From DSVZ01 sp964568145 (GTDB lineage: Bacteria > Verrucomicrobiota > Verrucomicrobiia > Limisphaerales > J093): a DNA stretch of 64,000 bases. The stretch lies in contig CAZMOZ010000016.1 in assembly GCA_964568145.1 (NCBI GenBank), positions 1 through 64,000 on the forward strand, read 5' to 3'. Positions 35,270 to 45,768 of the stretch are shown here, one piece after another (position 1 is the stretch's first letter; each line of letters opens with the position of its first letter). Under the pieces are notes generated by a model that saw nothing but the letters and a program-made list of their open reading frames with translations, ran no database searches and had not been told where the DNA came from. The position numbers and the translations under genes are program-made.

Positions 35270-36598
35270 AGTTTCCACAACGCGCTGGGCCGGCTCACCC
35301 GCGTGGATTTCCCGGACAGCACGTATGTCCAGCACGTCTTCACCAACGGCGCGGGCGTGAAGCTCCTGGACCGCACCGGCGCCCGCGACCGCCTGGGCAA
35401 CTGGACCCGCTACGAGTACAACGGCCTGCGGCAGGTCACGCGCGTGCTGGACCCGCTCCTGCGCGAAACCCGCTACACGTACTGCGGCTGCGGCGGCCCG
35501 GAGAGCGTCACCCGCGCGTACGGCACGACCCTGGCCGAGACCACCAGTTACGAATACGACTTCGCCGGCCGCCTGCGCGGGGTGACCGCCCCCGACGGCA
35601 CCAGCGTGACCAACACGTACGACCGGTTGGGCCGGCTGGCCATCGTGGGCCGGGCCTTCGACACCCACACCAATTACTACGACAACCTCGGCCGCCTCTG
35701 GGTGGTGGAGAACGCCGCTGGCGTGGTCTCGGAACTGGCCTACGACGACCACGACCGCGTCCGACTCGCAATTGACGCCCAGGGCGTGACGGTGACCAAC
35801 CGCTACGACGCCCTGGGCCGCCTCCTGAGCCGCACGCTGCCCGCGATCAACGCCGTCGAGTCCTTCGGCTACACCGCCGGCGTCAGCGGCCCCACGGCCC
35901 ACACCAACCCGGTCGGCAAGGTGACGCTCCACGCCTATGACGCCGCGGGCCGCCAGACCAACGAAGTGCAGCCGGGCGTTTTCACCAACCGCTTCACCTA
36001 CACCCCCGCCGACGACCTGGCCACGCTGGCCGACGGCCAAGGCAACGTCACCACCTGGAAGTACGACGCCGAGGGGCGCGTCACCGAAAAGTGGTACACG
36101 GCCAGTCCACCGCCGACCTGCTATACCTCTACAACGCCAACGGCTGGCTCACCCAGCGCTTCACCCGCACCGGCACGGGCGCCAGCACCAACGGCTACTT
36201 CACCACGTACGCGTATGACAGTGCGGGCAATCTGACGAACATGACCTACCCCGCCGGCACGGCCTCGCTCACGAACGGGTTCGACGCCTTGGACCGGTTG
36301 ACGAACCGGCTGGACGGGCTGGGGCAGACGAAGTACCTGTATGCCGTGCTTGGGAACGGCCAGCACACGTTCACCCAACGGCCCTTGGGCGGGGAACGAG
36401 GTGACCGTGACCAACCGGCACGGTCGGCGGGCGGGGTTGCGGATCGCGCAGCCCGGCGGGCAGTTCACGGTCACCACCACGTGGGATGCCGCCGGCTGGT
36501 GGGCGACCGTGGGCGGCACGGCCGGCACCTTCACCTGCGGCCATCCATCACCGGTGGGTGACAGTGCCCTGTCGGCGACCGCGCAGTTCACACGGTAA
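35270..36598 (+). pseudogene. RHS/YD-repeat protein remnant, frameshifted and truncated at both ends
   Basis: Reading in one frame from about 35270 gives many YD repeats (RYEYNGLRQVTRVLDPLLRE, YDRLGRLAIVGRAFD, YDALGRLLSRTL). The reading then changes frame near 36105, continuing LLYLYNANGWLTQRFTRTG and YDSAGNLTNMTYPAGTASL, and returns to the first frame near 36380 (NEVTVTNRHGRRAGLRIAQP) until a stop at 36596-36598. There is no start codon or signal at the 5' end and no core-associated C-terminus. It is probably a fragment of a cell-surface RHS protein left by recombination and now decayed. Confidence 0.8.
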
Positions 36599-36971
36599 AA
36601 TGTTGCGGCTTCCGGGTTGAAGGCGGAGCGGAGAGATCGTGCCGACGATTTGTTGGGAGGCGCGGTCGTGGGGCCGCAGGGCGAAGGTGGGTCTGGGGTT
36701 TGTGGTTCGTGGTGGCTGGGATGGCAGAACGCCGCTCCTTTCTTCCCAGCGCAAACTTCAGCCGCAGGCGTGGCCGTCCGTGTCCCCGAAAACCGGGCGT
36801 CGTGGCACTCGGCCCTCCGGAACGGGGATGCCGCCGCGTTCTGACGGACATTTACGGGCCGCTGAGCCAGCGGCTGGGCACCAGCGCCTCCCCGTTGCGC
36901 GGCGCGCGCCAGGGCGTATAGTTTTGCATGAAACCCAGGCGCGACATGAACGCGCGACGTATTGGAGGCTG
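36599..36971. other. Intergenic region behind the RHS remnant
   Basis: 373 bases. Open frames here show no family traits. A CCCCGAAAACCGGGCG run near 36784 recalls half of the dispersed palindrome, and ACTTCAGCCGCAGGCG near 36755 recalls the CTTCAGCC hairpins seen near 35230 and 39230. The promoter of amrS should lie in this stretch. Confidence 0.4.
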
Positions 36972-38144
36972 ATGGCTCCTCCAAACACGAATCCGGCCGC
37001 GCCGGCCGCCGGTCCGCCGACGGCCCGCGAGGGATTGGCTGACGCGCTCGACCGCCACACCGCCGCGGGCCGGTTGTGCCGGGCCGAGAACGGCAAGGTC
37101 CGCTGCGTGGCCTGCGGGCATCGCTGTCTGATCGCGCCGGGCCGGCGCGGCGTGTGCAAGGTGCGGTTCAACCGCGACGGGGAACTTCGCGTGCCTTTCG
37201 GCTACGTGGCCGTCGTGGCGTGCGATCCGGTCGAGAAAAAGCCGTTCTTCCACGCCCTGCCCGGCAGCGACGCGCTCACGTTCGGCATGCTGGGCTGCGA
37301 TTTCCACTGCGCGTACTGCCAGAACTGGATCACCAGCCAGGCGCTGCGGGACGAGGAGGCCACCGGCCGTTACCATCCAGCCACGCCCGCGCAGTTGGTC
37401 GCCGCCGCACGACGCCACGGCGCCCGGCTGATGGTCTCGAGCTACAACGAGCCGCTCATCACCGCAGAGTGGGCCGCGGCGGTGTTCGCCGAGGCGAAGC
37501 CCGCGGGCCTGCTGTGCGCGTTTGTGTCCAATGGCAACGCCACGCCCGAGGCGCTGGACTTCCTCCAGCCCTGGCTCGCCGCCTACAAGGTGGACCTCAA
37601 GGGCTTCAACGACCGCCGCTACCGCACCCTGGGCGGCACGCTCGAGGCCGTGACCGAAACGATCAAGATGGTCCACGCGCGCGGGCTCTGGCTCGAGGTG
37701 GTCACGCTGCTGGTGCCCGGCTTCAACGACCACGAGGCCGAGCTGCGCGAGCTGACCCAGTTCCTGGCCTCAGTGAGCCCGGACATTCCCTGGCACGTCA
37801 CGGCCTTCCACCCGGATTACAAGATGCTGGATCCGCGCGCCACGACCGCGGCGGACCTGGTCCGGGCGGCCGAGATCGGTGCCGCCGCCGGCCTGCGTTA
37901 CGTCTATGCCGGCAACCTGCCGGGCCGGGTGGGCGAGTGGGAGAACACCCGCTGCCCGCAATGCCGCCGCACGGTGATCCGCCGGCACGGCTTTGCCGTC
38001 CTGGAAAAGCAGATCGGCGCCGATGGCCGGTGTCCCGGTTGCGGCGCCACGGTGCCGGGCATCTGGAGTTACGGAGACTATTATCCACCCCCGCCGCAGC
38101 CGGCGGGGGCGATGGGCCGCTGGCCCCGCCCGGTGGCCCTGTGA
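36972..38144 (+). CDS. amrS: AmmeMemoRadiSam system radical SAM enzyme
   Basis: 390 residues from the ATG at 36972, preceded by GGAGG three bases away. The radical-SAM CxxxCxxC is C109, C113 and C116 (GCDFHCAYCQNW). An N-terminal cysteine set (CVACGHRC, residues 45-52, and C62) and two CxxC pairs at the C-terminus (CPQC, CPGC) probably bind metal. PFFHALPG and SYNEPLITAEW are typical of the PflA-like AmrS family. Reaction unknown. amrB follows 13 bases later, and amrA lies 5 kb further on the same strand. Confidence 0.92.
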   Translation: MAPPNTNPAAPAAGPPTAREGLADALDRHTAAGRLCRAENGKVRCVACGHRCLIAPGRRGVCKVRFNRDGELRVPFGYVAVVACDPVEKKPFFHALPGSDALTFGMLGCDFHCAYCQNWITSQALRDEEATGRYHPATPAQLVAAARRHGARLMVSSYNEPLITAEWAAAVFAEAKPAGLLCAFVSNGNATPEALDFLQPWLAAYKVDLKGFNDRRYRTLGGTLEAVTETIKMVHARGLWLEVVTLLVPGFNDHEAELRELTQFLASVSPDIPWHVTAFHPDYKMLDPRATTAADLVRAAEIGAAAGLRYVYAGNLPGRVGEWENTRCPQCRRTVIRRHGFAVLEKQIGADGRCPGCGATVPGIWSYGDYYPPPPQPAGAMGRWPRPVAL

Positions 38145-38157
38145 TGGAGGATTTGCC

Positions 38158-38982
38158 ATGCTTAAAACCGTCCCCCAATTGATCCGGTCTGCAGCGCAGG
38201 CCGGCCGTTTCTATCCGGGCAGCCCCACGCGGTTGCAAGCGGATGTGAACGGGTATCTGGAACAGGTTTCCCCCGCCGAAGGCCCGGTGCCCAAGGCGGT
38301 CATCGCCCCGCACGCCGGCTACGTGTATTCCGGCCCGGTCGCCGCGTCGGCGTTCATCCGGCTCGCCCCGGCGCACGCGCGCCTGCGCCGGGTGGTGCTG
38401 CTCGGGCCGTCGCATTACGAGGACTTCGAGGGCCTGGCGGCCACGGCGGCGGACGCGTTTGCCACGCCGCTGGGCCTCGTGCCGGTGGATTCCGAGGCGA
38501 TCGAACGCGCGCTGGACCTGCCACAGGTCAAGGTGTTCGACCGCGCGCACACCCCGGAGCACTGCCTCGAGGTGGAACTGCCCTTCCTGCAAACCGTGCT
38601 GGATGAGTTCGTCATCGTGCCGTTGCTCGTCGGCCATGCCGACCCGGCTGAGGTGGGCGAAGTCCTCGACGCGCTCTGGGACGGCGAGGAAACGTGCGTG
38701 GTGGTGAGCTCGGACCTGAGCCATTACCTCGACGCCGAGACCGCGCGGCGGGTGGACCGCGCCACCGCGCGGGCGATCGAGGCCTTGCAGGGCGATGCGC
38801 TGGACGGGCGTTGCGCCTGCGGCTGCCGGGCCATCGCTGGTTTGCTGTGCTTGGCGCGAACGCGCGGGATGAGGGTGGAGACACTGGACCTGCGCAATTC
38901 CGGCGACACCGCCGGGCCCACGGACCGCGTGGTGGGCTACGGCGCCTTCGCGTTCTTCGAGCCGGAAACTTCCACCCGCTGA
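38158..38982 (+). CDS. amrB: AmmeMemoRadiSam system protein B (MEMO family)
   Basis: 274 residues from the ATG at 38158, with GGAGG seven bases upstream. VIAPHAGYVYSGPVAASAF, VVLLGPSHY, HCLEVELPFLQTVL and VVSSDLSHYLDAE are the conserved blocks of the MEMO fold. The His, Glu and Asp residues in them correspond to the metal or putative active site, similar to extradiol dioxygenases. The system's biochemical function is not settled. It is 13 bases behind amrS. Confidence 0.93.
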   Translation: MLKTVPQLIRSAAQAGRFYPGSPTRLQADVNGYLEQVSPAEGPVPKAVIAPHAGYVYSGPVAASAFIRLAPAHARLRRVVLLGPSHYEDFEGLAATAADAFATPLGLVPVDSEAIERALDLPQVKVFDRAHTPEHCLEVELPFLQTVLDEFVIVPLLVGHADPAEVGEVLDALWDGEETCVVVSSDLSHYLDAETARRVDRATARAIEALQGDALDGRCACGCRAIAGLLCLARTRGMRVETLDLRNSGDTAGPTDRVVGYGAFAFFEPETSTR

Positions 38983-39485
38983 ACCGGAACACGCTTCACT
39001 GCGGGCCGTGGTGACGTTGGCGACCTCGCCTGCGGCAGTCACGCGGGCGGCCCGCCCGCGCCCGCAGATGTGGACCTCCGCGCCCGAAGTTGCCGGGCGT
39101 CGGGAAACTCCGCCCGCCGGAAATCCAAATCCGAAGTTCCAAGTTCCAGATTCAAAGTCCCAAGCCCAAGTCCAGAGTCCACAGACCTCGAGCGGTTTGA
39201 TTAAAGCTGTGGCCGCGTGGGGAGCGCGGGCTTCAGCCCGCTTCACCGTGCGCGGGCAGACGGGCGTGGAAGCGGCGTGAACGCCGCGCTCCGAAAACGC
39301 TGTCGCAAGCGGCCCCAGTTTTATTGAAAACGCGCTCGATCCCCGAACCCCGGACCAAGAACCAAGAACCAGAAACCACCCGGCATGCCCCCGCGCTTGC
39401 CCGGCGGGCGCAACTCGGCCAGACTCCGCCGGCTTGCGACCGGCCCGGCGGTGGGTGCCCGGCCCGGTCCGGCCGCGCCACACGC
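38983..39485. other. Intergenic region rich in short repeats and hairpins
   Basis: About 500 bases without a gene. It includes degenerate repeats at 39121-39184 (CCGAAGTTCCAAGTTCCAGA) and at 39340-39378 (AACCAAGAACCAGAAACC). A nested palindrome at 39221-39292 has GGAGCGCGG pairing with CCGCGCTCC at the ends and inner hairpins GCGGGCTTCAGCCCGC and GCGGCGTGAACGCCGC. The hairpins could end the amrS-amrB transcript. Confidence 0.55.
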
Positions 39486-40610
39486 ATGTCGCCGTCCCAA
39501 TTGCTCCGCGAACTCATCGCCCTGCCCAGCGTCAACCCGGCCTTTCTGCCGGCGGGCGACCCGCGCGGCGGCGAGGCGCGCGTGGCGGAGCACCTGGCCC
39601 GGCTCGCGAAGACCGCCGGCTTGCGCGTGACCCGCCAACGCGCGCTTCCCGGCCGGGAGAATCTCCTGCTCACGCTCGCACCGACCGGCCGCGCGCGCCG
39701 GCGGGTGATCCTCGCGCCGCATCTGGACACGGTGGGCGCGGAGGCCGCGCAGTTCCGACCCGTCCAGCGCAATGGCCGGCTGCACGGCCGGGGCGCCTGC
39801 GACACGAAGGGTAGCCTGGCGGCCATGTTCAGCGCGCTGACCGCGGTGGCACATTCGGCCCGCCGGCCCGCCCACACCGAGATTGTCCTGGCCGGCCTGG
39901 TGGACGAGGAAGACGGTCAGCGGGGCGCGCGCGCGTTGGTGGCCTCGGGGCTGGCCGCCGACCTCGCCATCGTGGGCGAGCCCACCGCCCTGAAAGTGAT
40001 CACCGCGCACAAAGGCAGCCTGTGGCTGGGCCTGGAGACCCGCGGCCGGGCCGCGCACGGCGCCCGGCCCGGGCTGGGCCGCAACGCCATTCTCGCCATG
40101 GCGCGCGTGGTCGCGTTGCTGGAGACCGAGTACGCCTCCGCGCTGCGTTGCCGGCCGCACCCATTGCTCGGGCCGGCCACGGTCAGCGTCGGCACCATCG
40201 CCGGCGGCGTCCAACCCAACATCGTGCCCGACCGGTGTGAAATTCGGGTGGACCGGCGCACCCTGCCGGGCGAGACCGCCGCGGGTGTCATCCGGGAAAT
40301 GCAGGCCTTCCTGCGCCTGCACGGCCTCAAGGCGACCATCGCCAACCTCAAGGAGTTGCCCTGCGATCCGCTGGAAACCGATTCCAACCTCCCGCTGGTG
40401 CGGGCCTTGATGGATTGCGCGGGCCAGCGTCAGCCCGCCGGCGTGGATTACTTTTGCGACGCCGCGGTGCTCAGCGCGGGCGGCATACCCAGCGTGGTCT
40501 TCGGGCCGGGCGACATCGCGCAGGCGCACACGGCTGACGAATGGGTTTCGGTGCGGCAGCTTGAGCGGGCCATGGTGATCTTGACCCGGTTTCTGCACGC
40601 GCTGCCCTGA
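39486..40610 (+). CDS. M20 family metallopeptidase (ArgE/DapE-like)
   Basis: 374 residues from the ATG at 39486; an upstream in-frame start would be encoded by short repeats and was rejected. Conserved blocks: ILAPHLDTVGA (metal His/Asp), HGRGACDTKGSLAAM (bridging Asp), LVDEEDGQRGA (catalytic Glu) and the dimerisation domain from KGSLWLGLETRGRAAHGARP. The family hydrolyses N-acyl amino acids, succinyl-diaminopimelate or dipeptides; acetylornithine deacetylase is one option, but specificity cannot be called. It heads a tight series with a glycosyltransferase 12 bases behind. Confidence 0.88.
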   Translation: MSPSQLLRELIALPSVNPAFLPAGDPRGGEARVAEHLARLAKTAGLRVTRQRALPGRENLLLTLAPTGRARRRVILAPHLDTVGAEAAQFRPVQRNGRLHGRGACDTKGSLAAMFSALTAVAHSARRPAHTEIVLAGLVDEEDGQRGARALVASGLAADLAIVGEPTALKVITAHKGSLWLGLETRGRAAHGARPGLGRNAILAMARVVALLETEYASALRCRPHPLLGPATVSVGTIAGGVQPNIVPDRCEIRVDRRTLPGETAAGVIREMQAFLRLHGLKATIANLKELPCDPLETDSNLPLVRALMDCAGQRQPAGVDYFCDAAVLSAGGIPSVVFGPGDIAQAHTADEWVSVRQLERAMVILTRFLHALP

Positions 40611-40622
40611 CCGCCCGGCTTC

Positions 40623-41834
40623 ATGCGCGTCGCCCTGCTCACCCACGAGCCGTTTTATCCGCCCAGCGGCGGCGGGTCGGCCGAGGCGTTGTACCTGGTG
40701 CGCGAACTGGCGCGGCGCGGCCATACGGTGACGGTGTTTGCGCCCGGCAGCGGCTGGCCGGAAGACCTGGCCGGCCAGGCGGGCGCTCGGCTGCAAACCT
40801 TCACGACCTGGCCGATGGGCCGGCGCGCGCGCGCGCGGACGTTGAAGTACCTGCTATACCCCGCGGCGCTCGCCCGGTTAGTGCGACGCGCGACGGCCCG
40901 CGAGCGGTTTGACGTGCTGGTGGCCCAGCACGCGATCGCCTGTGTGGCCGCCGGCCGGCTCAAGCGGCCCCTGCGCGTGCCGGTGGTGATGAACTTCCTC
41001 GATCATCTCACCGGCTTCATGGAGACTTGGCCCGCCTGGCTCATGCCCAAGCCGGTGCTGGCGGGGCTCAAGCGGTACGAACTCGCGCTGCCGCGGCGCT
41101 TCGCGGCCGACGCGGTGCTCACCGTCTCGGAACCGCTGGCCGAGCGCTTCGCCGCCGCCGGCTACCCGCGCGACCGGCTGCGCCCGATCTTCTACGGCTA
41201 CGACGCCGCGCTGTTCCGTTTCGACCCGGCGCGGCTGGCGGCGCGGCGGCAATCCCCGCCGGTGGTGGTGATGCACGGCTCGTTCGACCACCACCACCTG
41301 GGACCCATCGCGCTGGACACGATCGCCCGCGTGTGCGCGGAACGGCCGGAGGCGGTGTTTGAATTCATCGGGCCGGACACACCGGCGTGGCGGCGGTTTG
41401 CGCGGCAGGCGGCGAAGCGCGGCCTGGCCGGCGCGTTGCGCCACACGGGCTTCGTGCCGTACGAAGAAGTGGCGCGCCGGCTGGACGCGGCTTCAGTCGG
41501 GCTGGTGCCCTACGAGGAATCGGCGGGCACGCACTGCGCGTTTGTCGCGAAAGTGGTTGAGTATCTCGCGCTGGGTCTGCCGGTGGCCAGCACGGCCCTC
41601 GCTGGCATCCAACGCTATTTCGCAGACGAGCCGCTGGCGCGTTTCGCCGCGTTCGACGGCGCCCGGCTGGGCGAAGCGGTGCTGGGCTGGCTGGCCGAAC
41701 CCGCCGCCACGCGCGAGGCGCTGGCCGCGCCGGCCGCCCGCCGCGTGCGCGAGCAACTGGACTGGCCGGTCATCTGCCGCCGCGCGGTGGACGCCATCGA
41801 ACTCGCCCAGCAACGCGCGGCGGAACGGAGCTGA
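40623..41834 (+). CDS. Glycosyltransferase family 4
   Basis: 403 residues. GT-B fold: THEPFYPPSGGGSAEALYLV with the glycine-rich donor-side loop at the N-terminus and LARRGHTVTVFAPGSG. The C-terminal donor-binding site has GFVPYEEVARRLDAASVGLV and ESAGTHCAFVAKVVEYLALG, the usual EX7E region. It most likely adds a sugar to an envelope polysaccharide or lipid-linked glycan. It lies 12 bases after the M20 gene and 9 before a flippase gene, so one transcript is likely. Confidence 0.87.
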   Translation: MRVALLTHEPFYPPSGGGSAEALYLVRELARRGHTVTVFAPGSGWPEDLAGQAGARLQTFTTWPMGRRARARTLKYLLYPAALARLVRRATARERFDVLVAQHAIACVAAGRLKRPLRVPVVMNFLDHLTGFMETWPAWLMPKPVLAGLKRYELALPRRFAADAVLTVSEPLAERFAAAGYPRDRLRPIFYGYDAALFRFDPARLAARRQSPPVVVMHGSFDHHHLGPIALDTIARVCAERPEAVFEFIGPDTPAWRRFARQAAKRGLAGALRHTGFVPYEEVARRLDAASVGLVPYEESAGTHCAFVAKVVEYLALGLPVASTALAGIQRYFADEPLARFAAFDGARLGEAVLGWLAEPAATREALAAPAARRVREQLDWPVICRRAVDAIELAQQRAAERS

Positions 41835-41843
41835 CGACGCATC

Positions 41844-43175
41844 ATGGCCGAGACCACCACGGGCCGACTCACGTTCTTCCGGCAGACAGGCTGGATGGTG
41901 CTGGCGACCGGGTTGATGGGGCTGTTCATGACCGCCACGCAGATGGTCGCGGCGCGGTGGATGGAGCCCGGCGAATACGCGGTGTGGTTCGCGCTGTTGC
42001 GGGTGTACCTGTTGCTGGGCATTCCGAGCATCGGCCTGCAAACGGTCTTTGCGCACCAGGCGGCGGCCTCGCTGGACCCGGCCTCGCAGGAGCGCCTCCA
42101 CGCCACGGTGCGCGCGGTGCTGCGCGTGACGTTCCTCCTGTGGCTCGCCGTGGCGGTGGCGACGTTTCTCGCCCACGGCTGGCTGTTGCGCACGCTCAAG
42201 ATCGCCAACCCGGCGGCGCTGTGGATCACGCTGGCCATCGGCCTGGTGTCGCTCTGGGCGCCGGTAATCCGCGGTCTGGTGCAGGGCCATCAACGGTTCG
42301 CGGTGCTGGGCTGGGCGTTGATCCTGGACGGCGTGGGGCGGTTCACCGCGGTGCTGCTCATCGTGCTGGCGGGCGGGCAGGCCGCGGGCGGCATGGCCGG
42401 CGCGCTGCTGGGCCAGGTGCTGGCGGTGGTGCTGTGTCTGCGCGTGGTCTGGAGCGACCTCAGCGGGCCGGGCGCGGGTTTCGACTGGGGGCCGTGGCTG
42501 CGGCAGGTCGGCCCCATCACGGCCGCCACGGGCACGGTGCTGTTTTTGTCCACGGCGGACGTGGTGTACGTGCAAAGCCTGTTTCCGCTCGAGCAATCGC
42601 AACGGTACGTGCCGGCGGCGATGATCGGGCTGGCGTTGACGACCTTTGGCGTGCCCATCGCGGCGGTGATGTTTCCCAAGGTGGCGCGGAGCACGGCGCT
42701 GGCGCGGGGCTCGAAGGCCATGCCGCTGGCGCTGGCGGCGACGCTGGGCGGCGGCGCGCTGGCGGCGCTGGCCTGCACCGCCTTTCCGGAAGTGCCGCTG
42801 CGCCTCATCTTTTTCGGCAAGCCGCTGTACTGGCAGGCCGCGCCGCTGGTGCCGTGGTTTGCCTGGGTGCTGCTGCCGTTGATCGTGGCCAATGTGCTGA
42901 TCAACAACCTGCTCGCCGCCGGCCGGTTCCGCGTGGTGCCGTGGGTGCTGGCCGCGGGCCTGCTGTACCTGGGGTTGCTCTTTGGCGGACGCCACTGGCT
43001 GCCCACGCTCGAACCGTTCACCGCCTTTCGCGTGCTGCTCGGTACCTTGGGCGCCTGCAATCTCCTGCTCCTCACCTTCGCGACGATCTTCACGTTGCGC
43101 GAGCCGGCCCTGCCGCTGGACGGGAAGAGCGCAGTTGACGCCAGCGCCCGGACCGCCGCACCGTGCGTCCCGTGA
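41844..43175 (+). CDS. Polysaccharide/lipid-linked glycan flippase (Wzx-like, MOP superfamily)
   Basis: 443 residues with about twelve hydrophobic segments, the first being TGWMVLATGLMGLFMTATQM and a late one VLLPLIVANVLINNLLAAGR. Conserved features of polysaccharide transport proteins include MEPGEYAVWFALLRVYLLLG. It is expected to move a lipid-linked oligosaccharide across the inner membrane, which agrees with the glycosyltransferase gene immediately upstream. The end overlaps the amrA start by 13 bases. Confidence 0.85.
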   Translation: MAETTTGRLTFFRQTGWMVLATGLMGLFMTATQMVAARWMEPGEYAVWFALLRVYLLLGIPSIGLQTVFAHQAAASLDPASQERLHATVRAVLRVTFLLWLAVAVATFLAHGWLLRTLKIANPAALWITLAIGLVSLWAPVIRGLVQGHQRFAVLGWALILDGVGRFTAVLLIVLAGGQAAGGMAGALLGQVLAVVLCLRVVWSDLSGPGAGFDWGPWLRQVGPITAATGTVLFLSTADVVYVQSLFPLEQSQRYVPAAMIGLALTTFGVPIAAVMFPKVARSTALARGSKAMPLALAATLGGGALAALACTAFPEVPLRLIFFGKPLYWQAAPLVPWFAWVLLPLIVANVLINNLLAAGRFRVVPWVLAAGLLYLGLLFGGRHWLPTLEPFTAFRVLLGTLGACNLLLLTFATIFTLREPALPLDGKSAVDASARTAAPCVP

Positions 43176-43786
43176 CCAGCCGTCCCCCACTCGATCCCGA
43201 GGAACGTCGACTGCTCCTCGCCCTGGCCCGGGAAGCTGTGTGCCGCGGTGTGACGGGCGCGCCGTTGCCGGAGATCGAGGCGTGCAAGGTGCCGCCGCGG
43301 CTGGCGGAGCCGGTCGGCTGCTTCGTCACGCTCACGCGCGAAGGCGTCTTGCGCGGCTGCATCGGCAACCTCGAGCCCCGCTGGCCGCTGTGGCAGGCGG
43401 TGCTGGAAAACGCCCGCGCCGCCGCCACCCGCGACCGCCGCTTCCCGCCGGTCGCACCGGACGAAGTGGAGACGCTCCGCATCGAGATCAGCGTGCTCAC
43501 GCCGCCGCAGCCGCTGGTCTGCGATTCGCCGGACGCGCTGCTGGCTCAACTGGCGCCGGGCCGCGACGGGGTGCTGCTCGAGCTGGGCGCGCGGCGGGCG
43601 ACGTTCCTGCCGCAAGTCTGGGACAAGCTCACGGACAAGGTCACCTTTCTGGACCAACTGGCGCTGAAGGCCGGCGGCACGGCGGGCGACTGGTGGCGGC
43701 CGGACGCGCGTGTCTCCATCTACGCCGTCGAGCATTTCGCGGAACCCGACGAACCCGGCGCGGCGCCCGACCCGCCGGGCGCTTGA
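43163..43786 (+). CDS. amrA: AmmeMemoRadiSam system protein A (AMMECR1 family)
   Basis: 207 residues from a GTG at 43163, inside the end of the flippase gene. The AMMECR1 signature is clear: GVLRGCIGNLEP (about residues 52-63), AAATRDRRFPPV, IEISVLTPPQPLV and FLPQVWDKLTDKVTFLDQLA. Function unknown; the human relative is linked to a developmental syndrome. In many genomes it is next to amrS and amrB; here five kilobases holding a peptidase, a glycosyltransferase and a flippase separate them. Confidence 0.93.
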   Translation: MRPVTSRPPLDPEERRLLLALAREAVCRGVTGAPLPEIEACKVPPRLAEPVGCFVTLTREGVLRGCIGNLEPRWPLWQAVLENARAAATRDRRFPPVAPDEVETLRIEISVLTPPQPLVCDSPDALLAQLAPGRDGVLLELGARRATFLPQVWDKLTDKVTFLDQLALKAGGTAGDWWRPDARVSIYAVEHFAEPDEPGAAPDPPGA

Positions 43787-43817
43787 ACGCGGTCGCCACC
43801 GGGACTAGTCTGCCGCC

Positions 43818-44039
43818 ATGGACATGGCCACCGTCTTCCGCACCTTCAACGCCCCCGAGGCGCACGTCATCCGCGGCCGGCTCGAGGCCGCCGGCATCGA
43901 GGCCAGCGTTCGCAATGAGTATTCCGCCAGTGCTCTCGGCGCCGGTGGTATCGCTGGCGTGGAGTACTACGTGGATGTCCCGGAGGACTCCGCCGAGGCG
44001 GCGCGGGAGTTGCTCCGCTCGCCGGCCCAGCCCGAATGA
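43818..44039 (+). CDS. DUF2007 small protein (putative signal-transducing type)
   Basis: 73 residues. VFRTFNAPEAHVIRGRLEAA matches the start of DUF2007 (two-stranded fold found in PII-like signalling proteins), with GIEASVRNEYSAS and VEYYVDVPEDSAEAARELL. Role unknown; small DUF2007 proteins are widespread. It lies 31 bases behind amrA, so co-transcription is likely. Confidence 0.82.
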   Translation: MDMATVFRTFNAPEAHVIRGRLEAAGIEASVRNEYSASALGAGGIAGVEYYVDVPEDSAEAARELLRSPAQPE

Positions 44040-44228
44040 ACCGGACGACCGCCAGCGAAAAGCCGTCCGGCGGGGCAAAACGGGCCATGAGCTTCAGCCG
44101 CGGAGCAGGTTGGCGGGGTGGCTGGCTTTTCCAGCCGGAAGCATGGAAGCCGCTTCCAGCCGTTACACAGTCTCCCCGCCTTGCGCTATTTGCGCCTTTC
44201 TGCGGCCTTCTTGATCGCGAAATTTAGG

Positions 44229-45611
<1,383 letters not shown>

Positions 45612-45629
45612 GCCGCGGGTGGGAGGCCG

Positions 45630-45720
45630 GGAGGCAGTATTCAGTAATCAGTAATCAGGAGCCAGTAGTCAGAAGCCAGGAGCCAGAATCCAGTATCCGG
45701 CATCTGGCATTCGCCTTCCG
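45630..45720. repeat. Degenerate short tandem repeats
   Basis: TTCAGTAATCAGTAATCAGG and GCCAGTAGTCAGAAGCCAGG give way to CAGTATCCGGCATCTGGC, with units of roughly 7-8 bases. Between convergent genes. Same texture as near 22772. Confidence 0.6.
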
Positions 45721-45768
45721 ATCCTTCCCAACCGCCCGGAGTCACGGTCCCCGCTCCCTGGAGGCAAT

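Noticed and set aside
41493..43190. Minus-strand open frame opposite the flippase gene
   Set aside because: Gln/Arg/His-rich shadow of a membrane protein gene.
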